DNA of 45,818 nucleotides from Mycobacterium sp. 852002-50816_SCH5313054-b (GTDB taxonomy: Bacteria; Actinomycetota; Actinomycetes; Mycobacteriales; Mycobacteriaceae), in NCBI RefSeq assembly GCF_001667185.1, contig NZ_LZIC01000018.1, forward strand, positions 1 to 45,818. The letters are read 5' to 3'. Positions 28,053 through 35,568 of this stretch are shown here, piece by piece (the first letter of the stretch is position 1; each line of letters opens with the position of its first letter). Below the pieces are notes generated by a model. That model made no database searches and was not told the DNA's origin. It saw nothing but the letters and a program-made list of their open reading frames with translations. Both the position numbers and the translations under genes were made by a program.

Positions 28053-28504
28053 CGGAGCCCCGGCAGTAACACGCTGATCAGCCGCTGCCGACCCGTCGGA
28101 ACGATAAGTTCACCAGCTGGCGCCGGAACGGGCCGGTCCAACCGGGCCCTCACATCGGTGGCGGTCACCTCGACGACGACCGCGCGCTGGGTTGTGCCGG
28201 AAGGATCCCGGAACTGCGCGGCAGTGCCCTGGGCGGGCGGTGGCCCGCTCCCACGGGCCGCTGTCACCGAGGAGTCTTGCGCGACGGCCGGCAGCGTGTC
28301 GGTCTGCGCAACGCTGATCGTGCCGGCGGCCACGGCGCCCGCCGTCGTGAGCACCCAGAGTGCGACAAGTCCCGCGTCGATCCACCCCTGCTGCCTGATC
28401 AGTTCACCGGGGCGTGCCGCGGCAGACTGGCGGTCGCGCCACCGCTGGCGAAACACCGACTCACAACGGCTCTCGTCGTCGTGGCTGTTTCGGTCGATCT
28501 TCAT
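28049..28504 (-). CDS. short membrane-anchored adaptor-like (HlyD-type) protein
   Basis: The 151-residue product has a polar, basic N-terminus and one transmembrane helix (about residues 43-66, AGLVALWVLTTAGAVAAGTI). An outer part rich in Ala, Thr and Pro follows, ending in a beta-rich segment (AVVVEVTATDVRARLD, PTGRQRLISVLLPGL). Position beside a C39 peptidase gene and this layout fit a reduced membrane fusion (HlyD-like) subunit of a peptide exporter. The family assignment is tentative because no lipoyl-like domain is clear. ATG 28504 has GAGGAGAG upstream. The stop overlaps the C39 start. A promoter box like that of the peptide gene lies 47 bp ahead. Confidence 0.6.
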   Translation of the reverse strand: MKIDRNSHDDESRCESVFRQRWRDRQSAAARPGELIRQQGWIDAGLVALWVLTTAGAVAAGTISVAQTDTLPAVAQDSSVTAARGSGPPPAQGTAAQFRDPSGTTQRAVVVEVTATDVRARLDRPVPAPAGELIVPTGRQRLISVLLPGLR

Positions 28505-28550
28505 TCGTCTCTCCTCGGTGGCCCTCGGTCCCTGATGGACCATTCACACT

Positions 28551-28582
28551 CGTAGGAGCACTTGCGGCGCGAGACGGTGACA
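28551..28582 (-). promoter_or_regulatory. bipartite promoter of the adaptor/C39 operon
   Basis: On the minus strand: TGTCACC (28576-28582), 16 nt, GCTCCTACG (28551-28559), preceded by CGAAAAAC. It matches the peptide promoter at 27674-27705 in both boxes, spacer length and A-tract. This is strong sign of co-regulation of the two transcripts. Confidence 0.65.
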
Positions 28583-28654
28583 GTTTTTCGGGATGCGCGC
28601 AATCAGGTGGTCCGGTACCCATGACAGCGGGCGGGCGCGGCGTGATGATCAGAT

Positions 28655-28679
28655 GATGACGGACTCCGCCAAGACGGAC
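28655..28679 (+). promoter_or_regulatory. shared 25-bp upstream box (82-aa gene copy)
   Basis: GATGACGGACTCCG and GACGGAC match the box at 25753-25777 with the same layout. It lies 52 bp before the ATG of the 82-aa gene, a fitting distance for a promoter or activator site. Confidence 0.55.
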
Positions 28680-28730
28680 CGGTCTATGCCGGACTCCATC
28701 TAAAACCATCATCGGAAAGGACTCCCAGCG

Positions 28731-28979
28731 ATGGCCATCACACGCGCCGAGGCGGCGCAGTACGTCAAGAATGCAGGGGGCTTGAAGCTGGTCGTCTTCG
28801 GTGCCGACGGGCATGAGGTCGCGGCGATGTTCGTGCAGGGTTCGGTGACATACGACCAGGAGGAAGCGACCTTCCTCGCGGTCGCCGAGGACGGCCACCC
28901 GGTGGGCGAACTGTTCGTCGACGAAACGGTCGGCTACGACGAGAGCACAGACGCCTTCGTCATCCGCACCGCGCGATAG
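28731..28979 (+). CDS. hypothetical protein, 82 aa, acidic
   Basis: I do not recognise this protein. It is soluble, acidic and beta-strand-rich: MAITRAEAAQYVKNAGG, then LKLVVFGADGHEVAAMF, and two similar DE-rich strands ending in FVIRTAR. No cysteine, signal peptide or helix-turn-helix is visible. A ribosome site (GGAAAGGA, 28716-28723) precedes the ATG. It diverges from the adaptor/C39 operon over a 226-bp gap and shares an upstream box with the FHA gene, so it probably belongs to the same regulon. Confidence 0.75.
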   Translation: MAITRAEAAQYVKNAGGLKLVVFGADGHEVAAMFVQGSVTYDQEEATFLAVAEDGHPVGELFVDETVGYDESTDAFVIRTAR

Positions 28980-29014
28980 TCGCCGCGAGCCGCTAGGGGG
29001 CTTAGCATCCCTGT

Positions 29015-29215
29015 ATGCGAAGGACTTTCGTCGTTACGTTGGCGTTGGGGTTGCTCGTCGCGCTGGTCGGCCTGATCTGGGCGCTCCAGGGATTCGGAGT
29101 GCTGGGCGGCAGCCCGATGAGCAACACCACGACCTGGTCCATCATCGGCCCGATCACGCTGCTGATCGGCCTGGTGATCGCGGCCTTCAGTTGGCGGAGA
29201 CTCTCGTCGAGCTAG
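29015..29215 (+). CDS. small two-helix membrane protein, 66 aa
   Basis: Two hydrophobic helices (VVTLALGLLVALVGLIWAL and IIGPITLLIGLVIAAFSW) are joined by a short Gly/Ser loop (GVLGGSPMSNTTT), with basic ends MRRT and WRRLSSS. ATG 29015 follows the 82-aa gene by 35 bp on the same strand, so the two could be co-transcribed. It converges on the molybdopterin oxidoreductase gene. Function unknown; such small proteins are common in mycobacterial genomes. Confidence 0.7.
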   Translation: MRRTFVVTLALGLLVALVGLIWALQGFGVLGGSPMSNTTTWSIIGPITLLIGLVIAAFSWRRLSSS

Positions 29216-29225
29216 CGCTTCCGGC

Positions 29226-30767
29226 CTACGCGACGGTGAAGTCCACCGTGTGCCAGCCGGTGGCGCCGTCCGGCACGCTACCGACCTGATCGGCGGTTTG
29301 GACGGCCCCGGTGTTGTCGGTGGCGCGCACGGTGATGGTGTGTTTCCCGGGGGTTTTCGCCTGCCAGGCAAAGCTCCATAAGCGCCACGTGTCGTTGGAA
29401 TAGCTCGCGCCCTGCTGCGCGGGCTGCCAGCCGCCGTCGTCGATGAGGACCTCCACCGCGCGCACCCGTCAAGACGGAATCGCGGATCGACGTGCCGAAG
29501 AGCGGCCAGCGGGTGCCGATGGGGCCGGTGGTGTTTGGCGGTGTCGCGTGGGCACAGAATCGTGGGGTGCGCGCGGGGCCCAGCCCTGCCGAGTCCAGTA
29601 CGCCTTCGCTCGGTCGAAGCGGGTCACCTCCATCTCGACGACCCATTTGGTTGCCGACACGTACCCGTACAGCCCGGGCACGACCAGCCGGGCCGGGTAG
29701 CCGTGCTCGATCGGCAGCGGTTGATCGTTGAGGCCGACGGCCAGGAGTGCGGCGCGACCATCGGTGAGCGCGTGCACGGGCGTGCCGACGGTGAAGCCGT
29801 CGATCGACGTCGACAGCACCATGTCGGCATCCGCGTGCACCCCGGCCGCGGCCAGCAGATCGGCCAGCCGGTAGCCCGTCCAGACTCCGGTCGAAATCAG
29901 GTTGCCCCCAACGGGATTCGATACGCAGGTCAACGTCGCCACCGTTTCAATGACGTCGAAGCGGGCGAGATCGTCGAAGCTGTAGGTGGTTTCGTGATCC
30001 ACCATGCCGTGAATGCGCAGCCGCCAATCGCCGCGGCTGAGTTGGGGAACGACCAGTGCGGTGTCCACCCGGTAGAAGTCGGCGCTGGGGGTGACGAAGC
30101 TCGGTAGCGCAACGCCGTTCGGTTGCACGTCGGCGGGTATCGGTGGCGCCGGAGTATGCGGTCGGGGGAGCGCGAAGGTGGTGCGATCGGCGGCCACCGA
30201 GTGGACCAATCGCGTGATGACGGCACCCGCCACGCCGCTGACTACTCCGAGTCCGAGCAGTCCGTAGCTGACCAACCTGCGCCTGGCGGCGTCCGGCTCG
30301 TCGTGGGCCGCTGCGCCTTCCGGCTCTGTCGGTTCGGGCCAGAAGCGACGGGTCAGCAAGCGTAGGGCCGCGACACCGCAGGCCGCACCCGTGACGGTGG
30401 GGATCGTGTCGAGTGCGGTCGCGCCCGGCCGCGACAGCACCGCCAGGCATCCGAGGACGCCCGCCGCCGCGATCACGGCGCTGCCGATCGGGCGGCGGCG
30501 GGTTTCCAGGGTCCCGGCGATGGCGGCGATGGTGGCGATGACTACGAGCACGACGACCGCAAGGAACGGTTTGTCGAAGGAGCCCAGTGTCTGAATTGCC
30601 CACTCTTTGATGGGCCCGGGTGTCAGGTCGACCGCCACAGCGGAGACGGCGGTACGCGCATTGGCGCGCGCGTCGAAGGGGATGCCCACCAGCTCGGCCA
30701 CCCCAAGCGAGACGGAAGCCGCGGCGAGGCCGGCGATCATCCGCTCATTCGACGGGGCGGCGGCCAT
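29226..30767 (-). pseudogene. molybdopterin-dependent (sulfite oxidase-like) membrane oxidoreductase, disrupted by an internal inversion
   Basis: An intact protein would have 513 residues. It has an N-terminal membrane part with several helices (FLAVVVLVVIATIAAIAGTL and others), then a sulfite oxidase-type molybdopterin domain with the conserved cysteine in ATLTCVSNPVGGNLIST and WTGYRLADLL. In the given sequence the first frame (30767-29469, 432 aa) turns to unrelated residues after QGWAPRAP. The true continuation, VPKSGQRVPMGPVVFGGVAW, is encoded on the other strand at 29468-29564. The last part (VEVLIDDGGWQPAQ to the stop) resumes on the minus strand. Inverting 29456-29576 restores one unbroken frame. 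It resembles Rv0218. As it stands the C-terminal dimerisation domain is lost. Confidence 0.9.
29456..29576. repeat. 97-bp inverted segment bounded by 12-bp inverted repeats
   Basis: CCGCGCGCACCC (29456-29467) and its exact reverse complement GGGTGCGCGCGG (29565-29576) flank 97 bp that lie backwards relative to the surrounding oxidoreductase gene. Because the repeats are part of the coding sequence (codons for Pro-Arg-Ala-Pro and Gly-Val-Arg-Ala), inversion is exact and frame-neutral. No recombinase gene is seen nearby. Confidence 0.93.
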
Positions 30768-30892
30768 CGGAGTTACAGTACTCGCGTCGCGAAGCGGGGA
30801 CCGAAAGGCCGCCCCGCGGTACGCTTTTCCTCTCGATCACCCGGGGGATCGCTGTCGGGCGAGGAGATGGGCTGTTATATGTCCCGGTCGTG

Positions 30893-30985
30893 TGAGTGTG
30901 CGGCCTGGGCTTCCGGTGTCACCCCAGGGCGCAAAATCGACGGATTTTGCGCCCGCACCGCACGCGCGAAGCCGTCACCGCACAC
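30893..30985. repeat. interspersed palindromic repeat, copy 2, with perfect 12-bp hairpin
   Basis: This copy opens with the same 27-bp core as 24196-24222 (two mismatches). It contains GGGCGCAAAATC (30927-30938), loop GACG, GATTTTGCGCCC (30943-30954), a perfect 12-bp stem. Outer arms TGTGCGG/CCGCACA and GGCTTC/GAAGCC also pair, giving a branched structure. It ends 12 bp beyond the aldehyde dehydrogenase stop and may act as its terminator. Confidence 0.75.
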
Positions 30986-30997
30986 GCGGGCACCTGG

Positions 30998-32497
30998 CTA
31001 ACTCGGGACAGGATGCCGGACGAACGTCCGCGGCTGCGTGAACGCGCGGATGCCGTCCACGCCGAGCTCGCGGCCGAGGCCGGACTGGCCGCAGCCGCCG
31101 AAGGGCAGCCGCGGGTCCTGGGCGGCCAGGCCGTGGCAGTTGACGCTGACCGTGCCCGCGACGAGCTGGCCGGTGACGCGATCGGCAAGCTCGTCGTCGC
31201 CGGTCCAGATCGACGCGGTGAGACCGAATTCCGTTGCGTTGGCAGCGGTTACGGCGTCCTCGACGGCATCGTACGCGAACAGGGGCAGCACCGGGCCGAA
31301 CTGCTCCTCGGTGGCCAGCCGCGAGTCCGGCGACAGTCGGGTGACCACGGTCGGCAGCGCGAAATACCCGCCCGAGGCGGCGTCCTCCTCGCGGATCCGC
31401 CCGCCGGTGCGCACCGTCGCGCCCCGCGACCCGGCCTCACCGACGAGCGCCACGATCCGGTCGCGGCCGGCGGCGGTGTGCAGCGGGCCGAGGGTGGTCT
31501 CGTCGGCGAGGCCGTCGCCGATCACCTCGCGTTCGCAGCGGGCGAGGAGCGCCTCGGCCAGCTCGCCGACCCGTTCCGCGGGCGCATACAGCCGCTTGAT
31601 CGCCATGCAAACCTGGCCGCCGGTGGTGTAGGTCGCGGTCATCAGCCGCTCGACCAGCTCGTCGGTGACCTCGATGTCGGGGGCGATGATCGCGGCGTCA
31701 TTGCCGCCGAGTTCGAGCAGCACCGGGGTGAGGCGCGCGGCGGCCGCCGCCATCACGGCGCGCCCGGTGGCGACGCCGCCGGTCAGCGAGATGAGGTCGA
31801 TGCCCGGATGGGTGACCAGCGCCTGGGCGAGCTCGCTGCCGGGCCCGGCGAGCACATTGACCACGCCGGGCGGCAGCGCCGCGGCCAGCGCCCCGGCCAG
31901 CCGCAGCGCCGCCAGCGGGCAACTTGGCGGCACCTTCACGACGGCGGTATTGCCCGCGCTCAGCGCCGACGCCAGCTTCGTCATCGTCAGCGCGAGCGGC
32001 CAGTTGAACGGGAGCACCAGCGCGGCCACGCCGAACGGCTCCCGGTGCAGGCGCGGATAGGTGGCGTTCGGGTCGACCTGCTCGGGCGCGACCGCGGCCT
32101 CGGCCATCGACCCGATCAGGGCGGCGAGCCCGGGACCGGTGCTGATCTCGAAGTTGGCCTCGCTCAGCACCTTTCCGTGCTCGCGGGTGTACAGCCGCGC
32201 GCCGTCGCCGGCGGCGAGCTGTTCGGCGGCGGTGGCCGCCGCGGCCGTCAGGGCGGCGACGCGCTCGGCGACACCCAGCGCGCGCCAGCCGGGCGCCGCC
32301 CGCCGTGCCGCCGCCACCGCGCCGTCGAGTTGGGCGCGGTCGGCGGCGGGGGCGTGGCCGACGACCTCGTTCGGCCGCGCGGGGTTGCGCACCGCGTAGC
32401 TTCCGGCGGCACCGGCCTGGCCTTGGCCGCCGATCGTCAAAACCGGATCGTCACCTGCCGTTTGGCTGTCGCGCGCGATCGTCGATGATCCCGTCAT
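30998..32497 (-). CDS. aldehyde dehydrogenase family protein
   Basis: A 499-residue NAD(P)-dependent aldehyde dehydrogenase. The cofactor region has PFNWPLALTMTKLASALSAG and KVPPSCPLA. The catalytic glutamate is in LELGGNDAA, the nucleophile cysteine in TTGGQVCMAIKR, and the C-terminal motif is EEQFGPVLPLF. All core residues are present. ATG 32497 diverges from the alcohol dehydrogenase gene with about 75 bp between them. With the P450, ferredoxin and alcohol dehydrogenase nearby it fits oxidation of a hydroxylated substrate to an acid. It is close to benzaldehyde/vanillin-type dehydrogenases by general look, but the substrate is not determinable. Confidence 0.92.
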   Translation of the reverse strand: MTGSSTIARDSQTAGDDPVLTIGGQGQAGAAGSYAVRNPARPNEVVGHAPAADRAQLDGAVAAARRAAPGWRALGVAERVAALTAAAATAAEQLAAGDGARLYTREHGKVLSEANFEISTGPGLAALIGSMAEAAVAPEQVDPNATYPRLHREPFGVAALVLPFNWPLALTMTKLASALSAGNTAVVKVPPSCPLAALRLAGALAAALPPGVVNVLAGPGSELAQALVTHPGIDLISLTGGVATGRAVMAAAAARLTPVLLELGGNDAAIIAPDIEVTDELVERLMTATYTTGGQVCMAIKRLYAPAERVGELAEALLARCEREVIGDGLADETTLGPLHTAAGRDRIVALVGEAGSRGATVRTGGRIREEDAASGGYFALPTVVTRLSPDSRLATEEQFGPVLPLFAYDAVEDAVTAANATEFGLTASIWTGDDELADRVTGQLVAGTVSVNCHGLAAQDPRLPFGGCGQSGLGRELGVDGIRAFTQPRTFVRHPVPS

Positions 32498-32571
32498 GCC
32501 CGTCTCCCTTGACCCGGTGCGGTTGTCCAGCCATCGTAGGTCGCTATGACCTGCATCACAGTGTGGACCCC

Positions 32572-33654
32572 GTGAAAGCCATCGTGCTGCGCGAGGTCGG
32601 GCGGCCCACCGCGGTGGAGGAGCTCGCGCTGCGGCCCCTCGGCGACACCGAGGTGCGGGTGCAATTGCGCGCCAGCGGCGTGTGCCACAGCGACCTGTCG
32701 CTGCGCGACGGCGCGATACCGACGCTGTTGCCGTCGACGCTCGGGCACGAGGGCGCCGGCGTCGTCGCCGAGGTGGGCGCCGGCGTCACGTCGGTCAGCC
32801 CGGGTGACCACGTCGTGCTGACCTGGAACGTGCCGTGCCGCTCCTGCCCGCATTGCCTGCGCGGCGAGGCCCAGCTGTGCGTGCACGGCTATGACCACGC
32901 CTACGGCGGTCCGTACGCGGAAAGTGCCGGCGGCCCCGTGTGGCCCGGCATGGGTGTCGGGTCGCTGGCCGAGGAGACGCTGCTGCCGGCCGCGGCGGTG
33001 GTGCCGGTCGACGAGTCGCTGCCGTTCGACCACGCCGCCCTGCTCGGTTGCGGCGTCACCACCGGCGTCGGCGCGGTGATGCGCACGGCAGCCGTGCGGC
33101 CGGGGGACAGCGTGCTCGTGATCGGTTGCGGCGGCGTGGGTTTGGCCGCCATCCAGGGGGCCCGGCTGGCCGGCGCCGCGCGCATCATCGCCGCCGACCG
33201 GGCGGCCGGCCAGCTGCCGGCCGCTGCGGCCAACGGGGCGACCGACACCGTCGACGCCGGCGAGGTCGACCTCGTCACCGCGGTGCGCGATCTCACCGGG
33301 GGCGCCGGCGTCGACCACGGGATCGAGGTGGTGGGCAAGCCCGCCACGATGCGGTTGGCCTACGAGGCCACCCGCCGCGGCGGCAAGGTCACCTTGGTGG
33401 GCGCCGCCGGGATCGCCGAGGAGGTGACGTTCCCCGCGCTGTCGTTGATGGCCGACGGCAAGATGGTGCAGGGCAGCGTCTACGGGGCCAGCGATCCGGT
33501 GCGCGACATCCCGGTGCTCGTCGAGCTCGCCCGGCGCGGCAGGCTCGACCTGGAGGCGTTGGTGACCCGGCGGATCGGCATCGACGACGTCGAGACCGCG
33601 TTCACCGACATGACCGCGGGCCGGGGCGCGCGCAGCGTGGTCTGCTTCGCCTAA
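32572..33654 (+). CDS. zinc-dependent alcohol dehydrogenase
   Basis: A 360-residue medium-chain dehydrogenase. Catalytic zinc ligands appear in GVCHSDLSLRDG and LGHEGAGVV. The structural zinc loop is CRSCPHCLRGEAQLC, with four cysteines. The Rossmann motif is VIGCGGVGLAA. This is the class III-like group that includes Rv-type AdhE2/AdhD alcohol dehydrogenases. GTG 32572 gives MKAIVLREVGRP, typical for the family; GTG 32563 adds three residues. The frame is open far upstream through antisense of the aldehyde dehydrogenase, which I discount. It converges on the ferredoxin gene (3-bp gap) and probably oxidises the alcohol made by the neighbouring P450. Confidence 0.93.
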   Translation: MKAIVLREVGRPTAVEELALRPLGDTEVRVQLRASGVCHSDLSLRDGAIPTLLPSTLGHEGAGVVAEVGAGVTSVSPGDHVVLTWNVPCRSCPHCLRGEAQLCVHGYDHAYGGPYAESAGGPVWPGMGVGSLAEETLLPAAAVVPVDESLPFDHAALLGCGVTTGVGAVMRTAAVRPGDSVLVIGCGGVGLAAIQGARLAGAARIIAADRAAGQLPAAAANGATDTVDAGEVDLVTAVRDLTGGAGVDHGIEVVGKPATMRLAYEATRRGGKVTLVGAAGIAEEVTFPALSLMADGKMVQGSVYGASDPVRDIPVLVELARRGRLDLEALVTRRIGIDDVETAFTDMTAGRGARSVVCFA

Positions 33655-33657
33655 TCC

Positions 33658-33852
33658 CTACCGGGACAGCGTGATCGCCCGCTCTGGGCAGTTCTGCTCG
33701 CCGGCGACGGCCTGCGCCTCGAGGTCGCCCGAGACGTCCTGAACGAGCACGACGCAATGACCGACCTCGTCGGCGTCGAACACGTCCGGCGCCAGGGTGT
33801 AGCAGCGGCCGTGCCCGGTGCAGCGGTCGGGGTCGAGGACCACGCGGGTCAT
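33658..33852 (-). CDS. 3Fe-4S type ferredoxin
   Basis: The 64-residue ferredoxin supplies electrons to the P450 encoded just upstream. Cluster ligands are Cys11 and Cys17 (CTGHGRC) and the cysteine in QNCPERAI. The usual fourth cysteine position of a 4Fe-4S cluster is taken by His14 (in GHG), so a 3Fe-4S cluster is expected. Its ATG overlaps the P450 stop as ATGA, so both are made from one message. Confidence 0.94.
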   Translation of the reverse strand: MTRVVLDPDRCTGHGRCYTLAPDVFDADEVGHCVVLVQDVSGDLEAQAVAGEQNCPERAITLSR

Positions 33853-35024
33853 GACACCGGGAACACCAGCGGCAGCGACTCCACCGAGCGCAGCGCCGCG
33901 GTGTACGTCAACTGTGTGCCGGGCTTGATCTCGTAATCCGGTATGCGCCGGTGGAATTCGCGCAGCGCCACCCGCAGCTCCATGCGCGCGAGGTGGGACC
34001 CGAGGCAGCGGTGCGGCCCGCCGCCGAACGCGCGGTGCCGGTTGGGGTTGCGGGTGAAATCCACCAGGTCGGGATCGGCGAACTCGGCGGGGTCGGTGTT
34101 GGCCGCGCCGAGCAGCGGGCTGACCCGCTCGCCCTTGCTGATGGGGCAGCCGCCCACCTCGGTGTCCTGCGTGGCCACCCGGGCCACCCCGGGAACCGGT
34201 GTCTCCCAGCGCAACAGCTCCTCGATGGCGCCCGGCAGGATGTCGGGCTGCTCGACGAGCTGGTGACGGTGGTCGGGATGGCGTGCCAGGTACACGAAGA
34301 AGCAGTCGAGCGAGTCGGTGACCGTGTCCAGCCCCGCGATGAGGAACAGGAAGCAGATGTCGAGCAGCTCCTCGCGCGAGAGTGGCCCACCGTCCTCTTT
34401 AAAGGTGGCCGCGATCATCGCGGACAGCACGTCGTCGCGCGGGCTGGCGATGTGGTCGTCGATCGCACGGTCGAAGTATTCGTAGATCTGTTGCGCAGTG
34501 GGAGCGCTGGTCTCGTGGCGGCGGTCGAAGCCCGAGTCGCCCTCCGGCCGGATGATGTGGTCCTTCCACACCAGGAATTTGTCGAGGTCCTCCAGCGGCA
34601 GGCCGAGCAACTGCAGGAAGACGGTGCAGGGCAAGGGGACCGCGAACTCCTCGTGGAAGTCGCACTCGCCCCGACCGGCGAAGCGGTCGATCATCTGGTT
34701 CACCAGCTCGGTGACGCCGGGTTCGCGCCGGGCCATCTCGCGTGGGGTGAACAGGGGATCGAGGATGCGGCGGTACTTGGCGTGTTCGGGCGGGTCGATC
34801 TGCAACGGGATCATCGGCCGGATGTTGCCGAGGTCGACGGCGTCCATGTTCGACGAGAACAGTTCGGTGTGCTTGAGCGCCATCTCGATGTCGGCGAGGC
34901 GGCTGAGCACCACCGCCTGCGGGGAGCGGAACACCGGGGTCGATTCGCGCAGCGCCTTGTACATCGGTTGCGGCTCCGCGAGACCCGTCACCGACTGATC
35001 GACGAATCCTTCGGTATCTGTCAT
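33849..35024 (-). CDS. cytochrome P450 (with its own ferredoxin)
   Basis: A 391-residue P450. The I-helix is FLIAGLDTVTDS, the ExxR pair is in IEELLRWETP, and the haem loop is FGGGPHRCLGSHLAR. I use ATG 35024 (MTDTEGFVDQSV); an upstream ATG at 35048 would add eight residues of poor quality. The ferredoxin gene follows with a 4-bp overlap. Alcohol and aldehyde dehydrogenase genes lie just beyond, so the group could oxidise one compound stepwise from C-H to acid. It is divergent from rnpB, and an AT-rich inverted repeat lies 31 bp ahead of the start. Confidence 0.94.
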   Translation of the reverse strand: MTDTEGFVDQSVTGLAEPQPMYKALRESTPVFRSPQAVVLSRLADIEMALKHTELFSSNMDAVDLGNIRPMIPLQIDPPEHAKYRRILDPLFTPREMARREPGVTELVNQMIDRFAGRGECDFHEEFAVPLPCTVFLQLLGLPLEDLDKFLVWKDHIIRPEGDSGFDRRHETSAPTAQQIYEYFDRAIDDHIASPRDDVLSAMIAATFKEDGGPLSREELLDICFLFLIAGLDTVTDSLDCFFVYLARHPDHRHQLVEQPDILPGAIEELLRWETPVPGVARVATQDTEVGGCPISKGERVSPLLGAANTDPAEFADPDLVDFTRNPNRHRAFGGGPHRCLGSHLARMELRVALREFHRRIPDYEIKPGTQLTYTAALRSVESLPLVFPVS

Positions 35025-35054
35025 GCGGCCAGCGTGGCACCAACACACTTAATT

Positions 35055-35075
35055 AGCAATGATTGATAAATTGCT
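35055..35075. promoter_or_regulatory. AT-rich inverted repeat, possible operator for the P450-ferredoxin operon
   Basis: AGCAAT, 9 nt, ATTGCT lies 31 bp before the P450 ATG and 66 bp before rnpB, in a strikingly AT-rich patch. It could be a TetR-type operator or simply part of the divergent promoters. Confidence 0.35.
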
Positions 35076-35140
35076 CCATCGTCAAAGCCGCTAGTGAGGT
35101 GCTGGTCAGCAGGTTGCGCAGCGGGTACCGTGGAGCGTCG

Positions 35141-35555
<415 letters not shown>

Positions 35556-35568
35556 CCCCGACCGGGGC

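Noticed and set aside
29469..30767. Simple frameshift in the molybdopterin oxidoreductase
   Set aside because: A frameshift cannot place the missing protein segment on the other strand; the sequence shows an exact inversion between 12-bp inverted repeats.
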